A stretch of 6,688 nt of DNA from Clostridia bacterium (GTDB taxonomy: Bacteria; Bacillota; Clostridia; Oscillospirales; Oscillospiraceae). The position numbers and the translations under genes were made by a program. The stretch spans positions 1-6,688 of the forward strand of contig QKDF01000133.1 in the NCBI GenBank assembly GCA_003245395.1, in the 5' to 3' direction. Under the pieces are notes generated by a model. That model saw nothing but the letters and a program-made list of their open reading frames with translations. It had not been told where the DNA came from and did not search any database. This document shows positions 1 to 5,660 of this stretch, piece by piece (the first letter of the stretch is position 1; each line of letters opens with the position of its first letter).

Positions 1-1156
1 GTGCCCCCTCTGTCAGGAAATTCTTCACAGAGGCGGACGGCGTGAAGCGCTCAGGTGAAAACACCTCTGCCCAGGGATTGGATTTGCCGGCAATCAAGTC
101 CGACAACAGCATGGACGCCACCATGCTGCTGGTCATCCCCCACTTTCCGAAGCCGGTGGCCACATACCAATCCGGCGTGGACGCAGCAAACTTACCGATA
201 TAGGGAACGCCGTCCAAAGGCATACAGTCCTGCGCCGACCAATGGACTGTCTCGACCCCATTCGGAAAAAATTCCGCGGCTCTTTCTCTAAGAGACGCAT
301 ATTTCCCGCCTGTCCGATTTTCTCCCGTGCGGTGACCACCTCCGCCCAGCAGCAATGTTTCTCCGCAGGAGCGAAACGAGAGCCCGTTTTCCCCGATGCC
401 CAGATACATTCCGTGCAAAGGCGAAACCCCCGTGAGTGCAAGCACATAGCTTCGCTCCTGGTGCATGCGTGCAAAGTAATAGCCGGGCACATTGAGAAAC
501 GGGAAATGCGTGGCAAAGACGATTTTTTCCGCCGTAACAGTACCTCTGTCCGTCAGAATCCGATTGCCTTCCACTTTGACGGCGGCGGTGTGTTCAAAAA
601 CCCGCACCTTTCCGGCAACTGCCCGCAAAAACGCCAGCGGATGAAACTGTGCCTGTCCGTCAAACCGGACAGCCCCCGCAACGGGAAACGGCAGCTCCGT
701 CTCCGCAGTAAATTCCGCGTCGATCCCCAGACTCCGGGCCGCCTGCGCCTCCTGCTTCAGCTTCGGCGCGTCCTCCGCCAGCGTGGCATACAGGTATGCC
801 GGCCGCCGCTCAAAGCGGCACTCGATGCCAAGGTGCTCGATTACCCGGCTGTATTCCTCAATGGCCTGCTGATTTGCCTGGGCATACAGGCGCGCCTTTT
901 CCGGGCCGAATTCGCGGATCAGCCGGGCATAGATCAGGTTGTGCTGCGATGTGATTTTTGCCGTTGTGCCCCCGGTTTGTCCGCTGGCTACCGTGGACGC
1001 CTCCAGCACGACTGCATCCACCCCTTGCTCCTGCAGCCGATAAGCGGTCAGAATTCCGGCCATTCCACCCCCCAGCACGGCAGCCTGCACATGCAGGTCC
1101 CCTGACAAAGGCGGAAATTCCGGTATGGGTACGGTTTTACTCCAAATCGATTCCAT
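1..1156 (-). CDS. FAD-dependent oxidoreductase, probable Rieske-containing type (C-terminus cut by window)
   Basis: The gene is open from an ATG at 1156 to the left edge, giving 385 visible residues. The protein is a DAO-family flavoprotein. A dinucleotide-binding fold begins near residue 24, with the glycine motif G29-x-G31-x-x-G34 (AVLGGGMAG) and an acidic residue E52 where the FAD ribose is normally bound. It is followed by TTAKITSQHNLIY. Near the end of the visible part is the flavin-contact segment YVATGFGKWGMTSSM. The opening (ESIWSKTVPIPEFPPL) and the ending (WAEVFSPERFTPSASVKNFL) are typical of clostridial and bacillar oxidoreductases that carry a C-terminal Rieske 2Fe-2S domain, as in YhfW. 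That domain would lie beyond the left edge, so its presence is inference. The substrate is unknown; distant relatives oxidise amines or amino acids. I chose ATG 1156 because GGGGTGAT, a good match to the ribosome-binding consensus, ends 7 bases before it; a second in-frame ATG at 1165 lies inside that site. It is the only gene after the 1191-1229 terminator, and I see no clear promoter for it. Confidence 0.88.
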   Translation of the reverse strand, partial: MESIWSKTVPIPEFPPLSGDLHVQAAVLGGGMAGILTAYRLQEQGVDAVVLEASTVASGQTGGTTAKITSQHNLIYARLIREFGPEKARLYAQANQQAIEEYSRVIEHLGIECRFERRPAYLYATLAEDAPKLKQEAQAARSLGIDAEFTAETELPFPVAGAVRFDGQAQFHPLAFLRAVAGKVRVFEHTAAVKVEGNRILTDRGTVTAEKIVFATHFPFLNVPGYYFARMHQERSYVLALTGVSPLHGMYLGIGENGLSFRSCGETLLLGGGGHRTGENRTGGKYASLRERAAEFFPNGVETVHWSAQDCMPLDGVPYIGKFAASTPDWYVATGFGKWGMTSSMVASMLLSDLIAGKSNPWAEVFSPERFTPSASVKNFLTEGA

Positions 1157-1190
1157 ATTTTGCATCACCCCGGGATTAGGATGTGCACAG

Positions 1191-1229
1191 CAAGGAAAAA
1201 TAAACGCGGAGCCCCGGAAGGCCCCGCGT
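1191..1229 (-). terminator. Intrinsic terminator of the EamA transporter gene
   Basis: On the minus strand ACGCGGGGCC pairs with GGCTCCGCGT, including one G-T wobble, across a 6-base loop (hairpin at 1204-1229). It is followed by TTTATTTTTCC (down to 1193). The plus-strand side after the hairpin has no T-run, so it works for leftward transcription only. It sits 22 bases beyond the transporter stop and separates that gene from the oxidoreductase. Confidence 0.85.
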
Positions 1230-1250
1230 AAATGATCAATTGAATGGCAA

Positions 1251-2150
1251 TCACACCTCGGATGTGCTGCTCTGTTCGGTGGGCACAGCCCCCCGGCGGT
1301 GGTACAGCTCGCCGAACGCGGCGCCCCCGAAGATCAGGAGCACCCCCATAATCTGAACACCATCCATTGCCTCATGCAGCAGCAAGGCGGAAAACACCAC
1401 CGCGGCAAGCGGCTCCAGATAACCGCAGATGGCCACGGACTGCACCGGCAGCCAGCCGATGGACGAAAAATAAAAATAGCACCCGATTCCCGTGTTGACG
1501 ACGCCCAGAATCAAAACAGGCAGAAGGCTCTCTCGGCCGATCTGCAGGACAAAGCCCTGCTTGAATCCCAGGAATACGCCGACTGTCACGAAAGCCGAAA
1601 TCAGCTGCCACATGGCGTTCTCCAGGCCCGTAATGCTGGATGCCTTCTTGTTTGAAACGATCATACCGGCATACGTCACGGCGGACATAATCCCGCAAAA
1701 GACGCCCCATGCGGATTTTCCCTCGGTCATGGCACCGTAGTTGATGCACACCATCCCGACCATCACGGTAAGGAAGCCGGCAATTTTCGGCAGGGTGATT
1801 TTCTCCCGGAAAAACAGCGGTGAAACCACCATCACGATCACCGGCCCGCAGTAGTTTGCCAGTGTGGCAACTCCCACGCCGATCTGCCGATAGGCTTCGT
1901 ACAAAAACATCCAGCTGGTCCCCATGGCCACGCCGGAAAGAAGCAGATACAAAAAGTGTCTCTTGTTTTCCGGAAAGCGGAACCGTTTTTGTGTAATGAT
2001 AAATATCAACGCCAGAAACGCGCTTGCAATCAGCGATCTGGTAAAGACGATCTCATAGCTGCTGAGCTGAATGTGGCTGGCCACAATGCCGTTGAGCCCA
2101 AACAGCAGCAGCGCCGAAAGATATTTTCCGTATGCCTTTGTACGTTCCAT
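1251..2150 (-). CDS. EamA/DMT-family membrane transporter (10 TM segments)
   Basis: This 299-residue integral membrane protein has the length and two-repeat plan of the drug/metabolite transporter superfamily. It has two EamA domains, about residues 8-143 and 150-285, each with about five hydrophobic helices. The end of repeat one (ANYCGPVIVMVVSPLFFREKIT, residues 98-119 in part) and the matching end of repeat two (YLEPLAAVVFSALLLHE, 244-260) are the usual EamA signatures: a P in the ninth-helix position followed by a conserved E. The hydrophilic tail (HRRGAVPTEQSSTSEV) fits a cytoplasmic C-terminus. Substrates of this family range from amino acids and metabolites to drugs and cannot be read from the sequence. 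The ATG at 2150 follows GGCGGGAG about 8 bases upstream, an imperfect ribosome binding site. It is a single-gene unit with its own promoter at 2254-2282 and terminator at 1191-1229, and it is divergent from the CoA-binding gene. Confidence 0.9.
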   Translation of the reverse strand: MERTKAYGKYLSALLLFGLNGIVASHIQLSSYEIVFTRSLIASAFLALIFIITQKRFRFPENKRHFLYLLLSGVAMGTSWMFLYEAYRQIGVGVATLANYCGPVIVMVVSPLFFREKITLPKIAGFLTVMVGMVCINYGAMTEGKSAWGVFCGIMSAVTYAGMIVSNKKASSITGLENAMWQLISAFVTVGVFLGFKQGFVLQIGRESLLPVLILGVVNTGIGCYFYFSSIGWLPVQSVAICGYLEPLAAVVFSALLLHEAMDGVQIMGVLLIFGGAAFGELYHRRGAVPTEQSSTSEV

Positions 2151-2253
2151 GCAGAGACTCCCGCCTGATGGTGCGGCGCCGGGAAGAGGGCGGCATCATC
2201 CTGATAAACTGGCTCGGCACGGGCGGTTCCGCCTCGTATCCGCAACTTGTTAC

Positions 2254-2282
2254 AGCGTAGCAAATCCGCCCGCAAATTGCAA
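2254..2282 (-). promoter_or_regulatory. Sigma-A-type promoter of the EamA transporter
   Basis: On the minus strand TTGCAA (2282-2277) is followed after exactly 17 bases by TACGCT (2259-2254). A TG one base upstream of the -10 makes it an extended -10. It matches the consensus at 4 of 6 positions in each box. The predicted start near 2247 leaves a leader of about 97 bases that contains GC-rich self-complementary stretches such as GGCGGAACCGCC. I recognise no riboswitch class in it. Confidence 0.6.
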
Positions 2283-2369
2283 GCACGCTTTTGCAGAATT
2301 CCTTTCCCACAGCTGTCTTCAGGCACGGTATTTCCTGTTCCCGTCATTTCACTTTCAATATTTTTTATC

Positions 2370-2375
2370 AGGAGG
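2370..2375 (+). promoter_or_regulatory. Ribosome binding site deciding the CoA-binding protein start
   Basis: A full AGGAGG lies 8 bases upstream of ATG 2384. The alternative upstream ATG at 2291 has no such site, and the extra 31 residues it would add do not resemble the family. Confidence 0.85.
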
Positions 2376-2383
2376 TCATTCAA

Positions 2384-2737
2384 ATGGATTTAAAAGAAGT
2401 CATGGCACAGCACACCTTTGTGGTAGTTGGAAACACGCTCAATCCCGAAAAATACGCGTATGAAATCAAGCACGGACTGATGGAAAAGGGCTATGAGACC
2501 TATGCGGTGGGGGCGGAGCTGGCCTCCATCAACGACGTGGAGGCGGACATTGACATCATCGACCTGTGCATCCATCCGGCAAAGGGACTTAAACTGATGC
2601 AGGAGTGCAAAAAGCCCTTCAAGTGCATCGTTATCCAGCCGGGTGCCGAGAGCGACGAACTCATTGCCTATCTCAATGAGGCGGGACTGCCGTATATCAA
2701 CGGCTGCCTGCTTGTGGGAATGCGCCTGTACTGCTGA
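2384..2737 (+). CDS. CoA-binding (YccU-like) Rossmann-fold protein
   Basis: This 117-residue soluble protein matches the CoA_binding_2 family, the single-domain relatives of the succinyl-CoA synthetase alpha N-terminal domain. Visible signs are a first strand and phosphate-binding turn FVVVGNTLNPEKYAYEI (residues 12-28), then GYETYAVG (36-43), an acidic strand ADIDIIDLCIHP (54-65) that ends the next strand as in the family, KCIVIQPGAESDEL (80-93), and the closing GLPYINGCLLV (101-111). Family members bind CoA or a related nucleotide. Their physiological role is mostly unknown, so no reaction is assigned. I chose ATG 2384 over an earlier in-frame ATG at 2291 because AGGAGG at 2370-2375 lies 8 bases before it and because homology begins there. 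It is transcribed alone, divergent from the EamA gene, and ends at the terminator at 2806-2843. No convincing promoter is visible upstream. Confidence 0.88.
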   Translation: MDLKEVMAQHTFVVVGNTLNPEKYAYEIKHGLMEKGYETYAVGAELASINDVEADIDIIDLCIHPAKGLKLMQECKKPFKCIVIQPGAESDELIAYLNEAGLPYINGCLLVGMRLYC

Positions 2738-2805
2738 GCGGCGACTTTCTCCCTGTCACACACAAGCCCAAAAACGCAGACATCTCCTGAAAACGAAGAT
2801 TTCTG

Positions 2806-2843
2806 ACAGCAGCCTCTCCGGAAGGAGAGGCCGCTGTTTGTTT
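2806..2843 (+). terminator. Strong intrinsic terminator after the CoA-binding gene
   Basis: The stem ACAGC-a-GCCTCTCC pairs with GGAGAGGC-c-GCTGT across a GGAA loop, with a single A/C mismatch in the stem. The run TTTGTTT follows. It lies about 70 bases after the stop at 2737, for rightward transcription. Confidence 0.9.
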
Positions 2844-2943
2844 CCCGGCTGCCGCTTTCGCTTCAATACCCCAAAACCGCACGCTCGGATACGCCGCTTT
2901 CGCATCTCCGCAAATGCATCCGTACCGCACAGATTGTGTTTTT

Positions 2944-2957
2944 TCGAAATATTTCGA
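2944..2957. repeat. Perfect 14-bp palindrome, possible operator
   Basis: TCGAAATATTTCGA reads identically on both strands with no spacer. It ends 8 bases before the -35 box of the promoter at 2966-2995, a position typical for a regulator's binding site. I cannot match it to a named regulator with confidence, and no obvious regulator is encoded beside it. Confidence 0.45.
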
Positions 2958-2965
2958 CTTTTGTC

Positions 2966-2995
2966 TTGTGCAAAACGGGTTTCTTCCTGTATACT
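2966..2995 (+). promoter_or_regulatory. Promoter of the UPF0316/DUF2179 gene
   Basis: TTGTGC (2966-2971) and TATACT (2990-2995) are separated by 18 bases, matching the consensus at 4 of 6 and 5 of 6 positions. The predicted start near 3002 falls on an inverted repeat, TTGAA-N5-TTCAA (3001-3015). The leader of about 100 bases to 3097 has competing stems (for example CTTCC/GGAAG, and GCTGG near 3060 with CCAGC near 3085) but no riboswitch I can name. Within the 360-base gap 2738-3097, the stretch 2844-2940 holds nothing else I can recognise apart from an 11-bp direct repeat. Confidence 0.6.
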
Positions 2996-3092
2996 TTAAA
3001 TTGAAATAACTTCAAATTATATGCTTCCCCGCCAGACGCCGGAAGCGGAACACAGCGGGCTGGACGATTATCCGATCCGCGCACCAGCATCG

Positions 3093-3109
3093 AGGAGGTG
3101 ACCTTCATA
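3093..3109 (+). promoter_or_regulatory. Ribosome binding site pointing to an ATA start codon
   Basis: AGGAGGTGA (3093-3101) is a nine-base match to the complement of the 16S rRNA tail. The 8-base spacing after AGGAGG leads exactly to ATA at 3107-3109, in frame with the membrane protein. The conventional GTG at 3098 overlaps the site. Confidence 0.55.
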
Positions 3110-3622
3110 GCACTCATCATATTTATCATTGCAATCAACATTGTCTACGTCTCTTTGAATACGCTGCGCACCATTTTTGTCATCAAAGGCAGGCGCATCC
3201 TCGCATCTTTGCTTTGTATGGTGGAAGTTGGCTCTTATCTGCTTGGGCTTTCCATTGTTTTGCAGAACCTGAACAGTCCTGTCAAAATTATCGCTTATTG
3301 CCTGGGCTACGGAGCAGGCGTGTATATTGGCAGCATGATTGAACAGCGCCTTGCGCTTGGATATGTAAATGTCCAGGTCGTCGTCGACTCTGTCGGATGC
3401 TGCCTTCCGCATACGCTGCGGGATGCCGGTTACGGCGTCACTTCATGGACGGCCGAAGGACGCGACGGCCCCCGTCTTGTCCTGGATGTGCTGGCAAAGC
3501 GCAGTGACGAAAGAAATCTGATTGGCCTTTTACATGAGGTGGCGCCAAACGCGTTTATCATCTCCTATGAGCCAAAACATCTCATTGGTGGTTTTTGGGC
3601 CAAGCATGTCCACCACTCTTAA
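3098..3622 (+). CDS. UPF0316 membrane protein (DUF5698 + DUF2179, YebE-like)
   Basis: The protein has up to 174 residues, close to the family's usual 170-190. The N-terminal half is membrane: three hydrophobic segments at about residues 4-20, 33-55 and 61-80, with the family-like segment INIVYVSLNTLRTIFVIKG (13-31). The C-terminal DUF2179 domain (about 87-165) is cytoplasmic by inference. It carries the recognisable GRDGPRLVLDVLAKR (121-135) and PNAFIISYEPKHLIGGFW (150-167). The function of the family is unknown. The start is unusual. GTG 3098 is the outermost conventional start, but its first base is the last base of a near-perfect ribosome binding site (AGGAGGTGA, 3093-3101), which cannot serve it. 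The ideally spaced codon is ATA 3107, 8 bases after AGGAGG. No in-frame ATG exists between the upstream stop (3002) and the first membrane segment. I give 3098 as the outer limit. The gene is a single unit with its own promoter and terminator. Confidence 0.9.
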   Translation: MTFIALIIFIIAINIVYVSLNTLRTIFVIKGRRILASLLCMVEVGSYLLGLSIVLQNLNSPVKIIAYCLGYGAGVYIGSMIEQRLALGYVNVQVVVDSVGCCLPHTLRDAGYGVTSWTAEGRDGPRLVLDVLAKRSDERNLIGLLHEVAPNAFIISYEPKHLIGGFWAKHVHHS

Positions 3623-3634
3623 TGTAGAGATTGG

Positions 3635-3672
3635 ACTCCCTGCGTTCATTCGGACGCAGGGAGTTTTCTTTG
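3635..3672 (+). terminator. Intrinsic terminator of the UPF0316 gene, overlapping the convergent HD gene
   Basis: ACTCCCTGCGT (3635-3645) pairs perfectly over 11 bp with ACGCAGGGAGT (3654-3664) across an 8-base loop, followed by TTTTCTTT. On the minus strand no T-run follows the hairpin, so it serves rightward transcription. The loop and right arm contain the stop codon and final codons of the minus-strand HD gene. Confidence 0.9.
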
Positions 3673-4305
3673 AATTTCTCTGAGCCAGGGCAGGTCGGCG
3701 TTCTCGTGGCACCGCTGTAAAAATGCCGCAACAGTTCTCCGCTCCGCATCAGGGTTCGCCCCCGCTCTTCCCAGGCGATCGCAGAAGCTCAAAAGCGCAG
3801 CATCTTCCGCATTCGTATGCTGTTTCATCCCGGGAATATCTGCAAAGGACAGTCCTTTGCTCACATAGAGGATCTGCATGTGATACCGCACGAGCCATGC
3901 CACGGCATCCGTGAAATTCGTTTCATCCGTAAGGGCGGACAAAAACGCGCGGGACAGTTCCGCTCCCTTTACGTCGTGCTCATACGCTGTAATTTTGCCC
4001 TTGCGCACCTTTGTCGTTTCCGGCTTTCCAAGATCATGGAGCAACGCCGCCCACATAAAGGCCCTGGGGTCTGTGCTGTAATTCTTTCTTTTGGCAGCTT
4101 CATCAACGACCAGCAGCGTATGCTCCCATACGTTTCCCTCCGGATGATGGACCGGCGACTGCTCTGTTTTTTCCTCTTCCAAAAGTAATGAAAACGGAAA
4201 TGCCTGAAACCATGCTTCCCTGGCAAACGTGCGAAGGCGGACAGATGGCCGTTCGTCACGCAGGAGACACGCTTCCAGCTTTTCAAACTCTTTTTTCAAG
4301 AGCAT
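3646..4305 (-). CDS. HD-domain phosphohydrolase resembling the HD part of tRNA nucleotidyltransferases
   Basis: This 219-residue soluble protein has an intact HD metal-dependent phosphohydrolase core. Visible metal ligands are H62 in HHPEGNVWEHTLLV (53-66), the H90-D91 pair in WAALLHDLGKPET, and D176 in LLSFCDRLGR. H110 (AYEHDVKGAELSRAFL) and H142 (LVRYHMQ) are further conserved-type histidines. HPEGNVWEHT and LLHDLGKP strongly recall the HD domain of bacterial CCA-adding enzymes and poly(A) polymerases, but the nucleotidyltransferase domain is absent, so this is a stand-alone HD protein. By family it should hydrolyse a phosphate ester of a nucleotide or nucleic acid; the substrate is unknown. 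ATG 4305 has GAGAGGGG immediately upstream, closer than ideal. A TTG two codons in (4299) would be better spaced and is a possible alternative start. It is monocistronic, convergent with the UPF0316 gene 23 bases away, and has no clear promoter. Confidence 0.85.
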   Translation of the reverse strand: MLLKKEFEKLEACLLRDERPSVRLRTFAREAWFQAFPFSLLLEEEKTEQSPVHHPEGNVWEHTLLVVDEAAKRKNYSTDPRAFMWAALLHDLGKPETTKVRKGKITAYEHDVKGAELSRAFLSALTDETNFTDAVAWLVRYHMQILYVSKGLSFADIPGMKQHTNAEDAALLSFCDRLGRAGANPDAERRTVAAFLQRCHENADLPWLREIQRKLPASE

Positions 4306-4438
4306 TCCCCTCTCTGCTTCTGATTTCCAAATATAAAAATCATTCGTATGAGCTAGGATAGCACAAAATTCAGATTTTAGCCGCCGGATGCAGGGGCTTG
4401 TTCGCCGTCAAGTCCAGCCGCAGCTTTCTTTCCAGCTG

Positions 4439-4474
4439 AAAAGCGCCCTGTTCTTTGCCGAACAGGGCGCTTTT
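4439..4474 (-). terminator. Terminator of the fluoride operon (potentially bidirectional)
   Basis: AAAAGCGCCCTGTTC and GAACAGGGCGCTTTT form a perfect 15-bp stem with a 6-base loop. On the minus strand the T4 end of the stem ends transcripts from the DUF190 gene, whose stop is 37 bases upstream. On the plus strand TTTTATAAT follows, so it could also stop rightward read-through. The region 4306-4438 between here and the HD gene holds no gene I can see. Confidence 0.88.
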
Positions 4475-4510
4475 ATAATGTTCAATTATGGAAAAGCCGT
4501 GTGTAATCAC

Positions 4511-4843
4511 TTATTCTTTCCCGTAACGAATGACGTTGACATCCGTTACCATCATCATACCCTCATTCACCATTTCAGAGAGGATCGGTATCACTTTTTG
4601 AATTTTCTCGGCAGTATCGATTGCTTCAATCACGATGGGCAGGCTTGCGCTGAGCACAAGAATCCGCTCGGTATGGATGGCTTTTCCCTTACCATACCCC
4701 TCGATTCCCCGCGTCACGGTAACGCCCGCAATGCCGGCCTCCTTCAATTTCCAGACGACGGCTGTATAGAGATTGTGGTTTTTGTATCTGGAATCCTCGC
4801 TGACATAGATCTTAAGCAGCTGGCAGTGATCTCCCGGTTTCAT
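4511..4843 (-). CDS. DUF190 (PII-like) protein of the fluoride operon
   Basis: This 110-residue soluble protein has the full length of the DUF190 family. The visible pattern is an N-terminal strand LLKIYVSE (9-16), LYTAVVWKLKEAGIAGVTVTRGIEGYG (parts of residues 25-51), IHTERILVLSASLPIVIEAID (parts of 57-76), EKIQKVIPILSEMVNEGMM (79-97), and the last strand VTDVNVIRYG (99-108). The family has a ferredoxin-like fold related to PII signalling proteins, and its biochemical role is not established. It often sits beside crcB genes. Here it is the third gene behind a fluoride riboswitch. The start is ATG 4843 with AGGAG at 4854-4858, 10 bases upstream, placed just after the stop of crcB at 4862 (gap of 18 bases). 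Inference: it modulates or senses something linked to the CrcB channel or the fluoride response, perhaps by binding a nucleotide. Confidence 0.92.
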   Translation of the reverse strand: MKPGDHCQLLKIYVSEDSRYKNHNLYTAVVWKLKEAGIAGVTVTRGIEGYGKGKAIHTERILVLSASLPIVIEAIDTAEKIQKVIPILSEMVNEGMMMVTDVNVIRYGKE

Positions 4844-4861
4844 ATAGATTCAGCTCCTAAC

Positions 4862-5218
4862 TTAAAGAAATCTGCCGGCTTCATATCCGGCTGCAAAACC
4901 AAGTATACCTAAAAAAAGAGACCCAAGCACATAGACAAACGCATTGAGCTTCTCATCGTCCTGAAACAGGTGAAACCCTTCATACATGAAGGTTGAAAAT
5001 GTGGTAAACGCCCCTAGGAAACCGTCTCCCAGCGCCATGTAAATCCTGTCTCCGGCATTCACACTCGTCAGCATCCCCAGAAGCACCGCGCCTGTGATAT
5101 TGATGATAAACGTTCCCACCGGAAACACCGTGCTGGCCCGCTCGGAAATCATTTTACCCAGCTGAAATCTGCACAATCCGCCCAGCATCCCCCCGACGCC
5201 AACCAAGATCAGATCCAA
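4862..5218 (-). CDS. crcB: Fluoride channel CrcB/Fluc, second subunit (short form)
   Basis: This 118-residue inner-membrane protein has four hydrophobic helices. CrcB (Fluc) proteins are passive fluoride channels working as antiparallel dimers that let cytoplasmic fluoride escape. Family marks are GGMLGGLCRF (9-18, with R17), GTFIINITGAVLLG (35-48, with the pore asparagine N40), and the broken third helix GFLGAFTTFSTF (66-77). Both pore phenylalanines, F74 and F77, are present. The start codon is TTG at 5218, directly after the TAA stop of the upstream crcB (TAATTG). With GGAG only 3 bases away, translation is probably coupled to the upstream gene. N-terminal charge is low (MDLI), while the first loop carries R17, K22 and R27. 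This suggests the opposite membrane orientation to its partner. Confidence 0.94.
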   Translation of the reverse strand: MDLILVGVGGMLGGLCRFQLGKMISERASTVFPVGTFIINITGAVLLGMLTSVNAGDRIYMALGDGFLGAFTTFSTFMYEGFHLFQDDEKLNAFVYVLGSLFLGILGFAAGYEAGRFL

Positions 5219-5644
5219 TTACTCCACTTCGCTTTCATTGTTGTCCTTTGTTTTTCTAATCAGTCCTGCAATCAGCTCGCGGGCAATGACACTCCCGAAA
5301 TAGGCCGCCCCCAGCCCCAGCACGGTGCTCACCGTCAGATAGGAAATCGCGGAAAAATAGTCCCCACTCCGCAGAAGGCCCACCGTTTCCTTGCACAGTG
5401 TGGAAAAGGTAGTAAACGCGCCCAGAAATCCGGTCGTCAGTCCAAGGCGGATATCCGCGTCAAACGACCAGACCTCAAATGCAAGCGTCAGCAGAAAGGC
5501 CATCAGAAACGCACCCAAAACATTTACAAAAAGCGTGTTCAGCGGCACGTTTTCATGATAATTGTACAGCCGGATTCCTTTGACCAGGAACCGCAGAATC
5601 GCTCCGGCAAACCCACCGCATCCGATATATATATATTTACGCAT
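5219..5644 (-). CDS. crcB: Fluoride channel CrcB/Fluc, first subunit
   Basis: This 141-residue protein has four hydrophobic helices and a charged C-terminal tail (IRKTKDNNESEVE). Family marks are GGFAGAILRF (10-19, R18), NTLFVNVLGAF (36-46, with pore asparagine N41) and the third-helix break GFLGAFTTFSTL (72-83). The second pore phenylalanine of the TTFSTF motif is replaced by L83; F80 remains. The N-terminus (MRKY) and the C-terminal tail are positively charged, predicting an N-in, C-in orientation by the positive-inside rule. The ATG at 5644 is preceded by GAGGAG with 8-base spacing. It is the first gene after the fluoride riboswitch, and its stop abuts the TTG start of the second crcB. The two probably assemble as a heterodimer. 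Confidence 0.94.
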   Translation of the reverse strand: MRKYIYIGCGGFAGAILRFLVKGIRLYNYHENVPLNTLFVNVLGAFLMAFLLTLAFEVWSFDADIRLGLTTGFLGAFTTFSTLCKETVGLLRSGDYFSAISYLTVSTVLGLGAAYFGSVIARELIAGLIRKTKDNNESEVE

Positions 5645-5660
5645 TGGTTGAACTCCTCAA

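Noticed and set aside
242..1105. A long plus-strand open frame of 287 codons opposite the oxidoreductase
   Set aside because: It is rich in R, P, C and H with no recognisable fold. The opposite strand encodes a clear flavoprotein over the whole stretch.
2151..2253. A riboswitch or T-box in the EamA leader
   Set aside because: I looked for T-box, guanidine, Mn, THF and SAM signatures and found none. GC-rich self-complementarity alone is not enough.
2272..2300. Imperfect inverted repeat AATTGCAA / TTGCAGAATT between the divergent genes
   Set aside because: Only about five bases per arm match cleanly, and the left arm is explained by the -35 box.
2030..2383. Minus-strand frames in the leader of the EamA gene, as a possible leader peptide
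   Set aside because: They continue out of frame deep into the transporter gene, have no clear ribosome binding site and show shadow-like composition.
2851..2903. Direct repeat GCCGCTTTCGC at 2851-2861 and 2893-2903
   Set aside because: There are only two 11-bp copies 42 bases apart, with no third unit, and they are not tied to a promoter; probably chance.
4325..4385. A promoter for the HD gene with extended -10 TGCTATCCT
   Set aside because: No acceptable -35 lies 16-18 bases upstream, so it is too weak to list.
4388..4912. A 174-codon plus-strand frame opposite DUF190
   Set aside because: It reads through the perfect 15-bp terminator hairpin and the antisense of a well-conserved gene.
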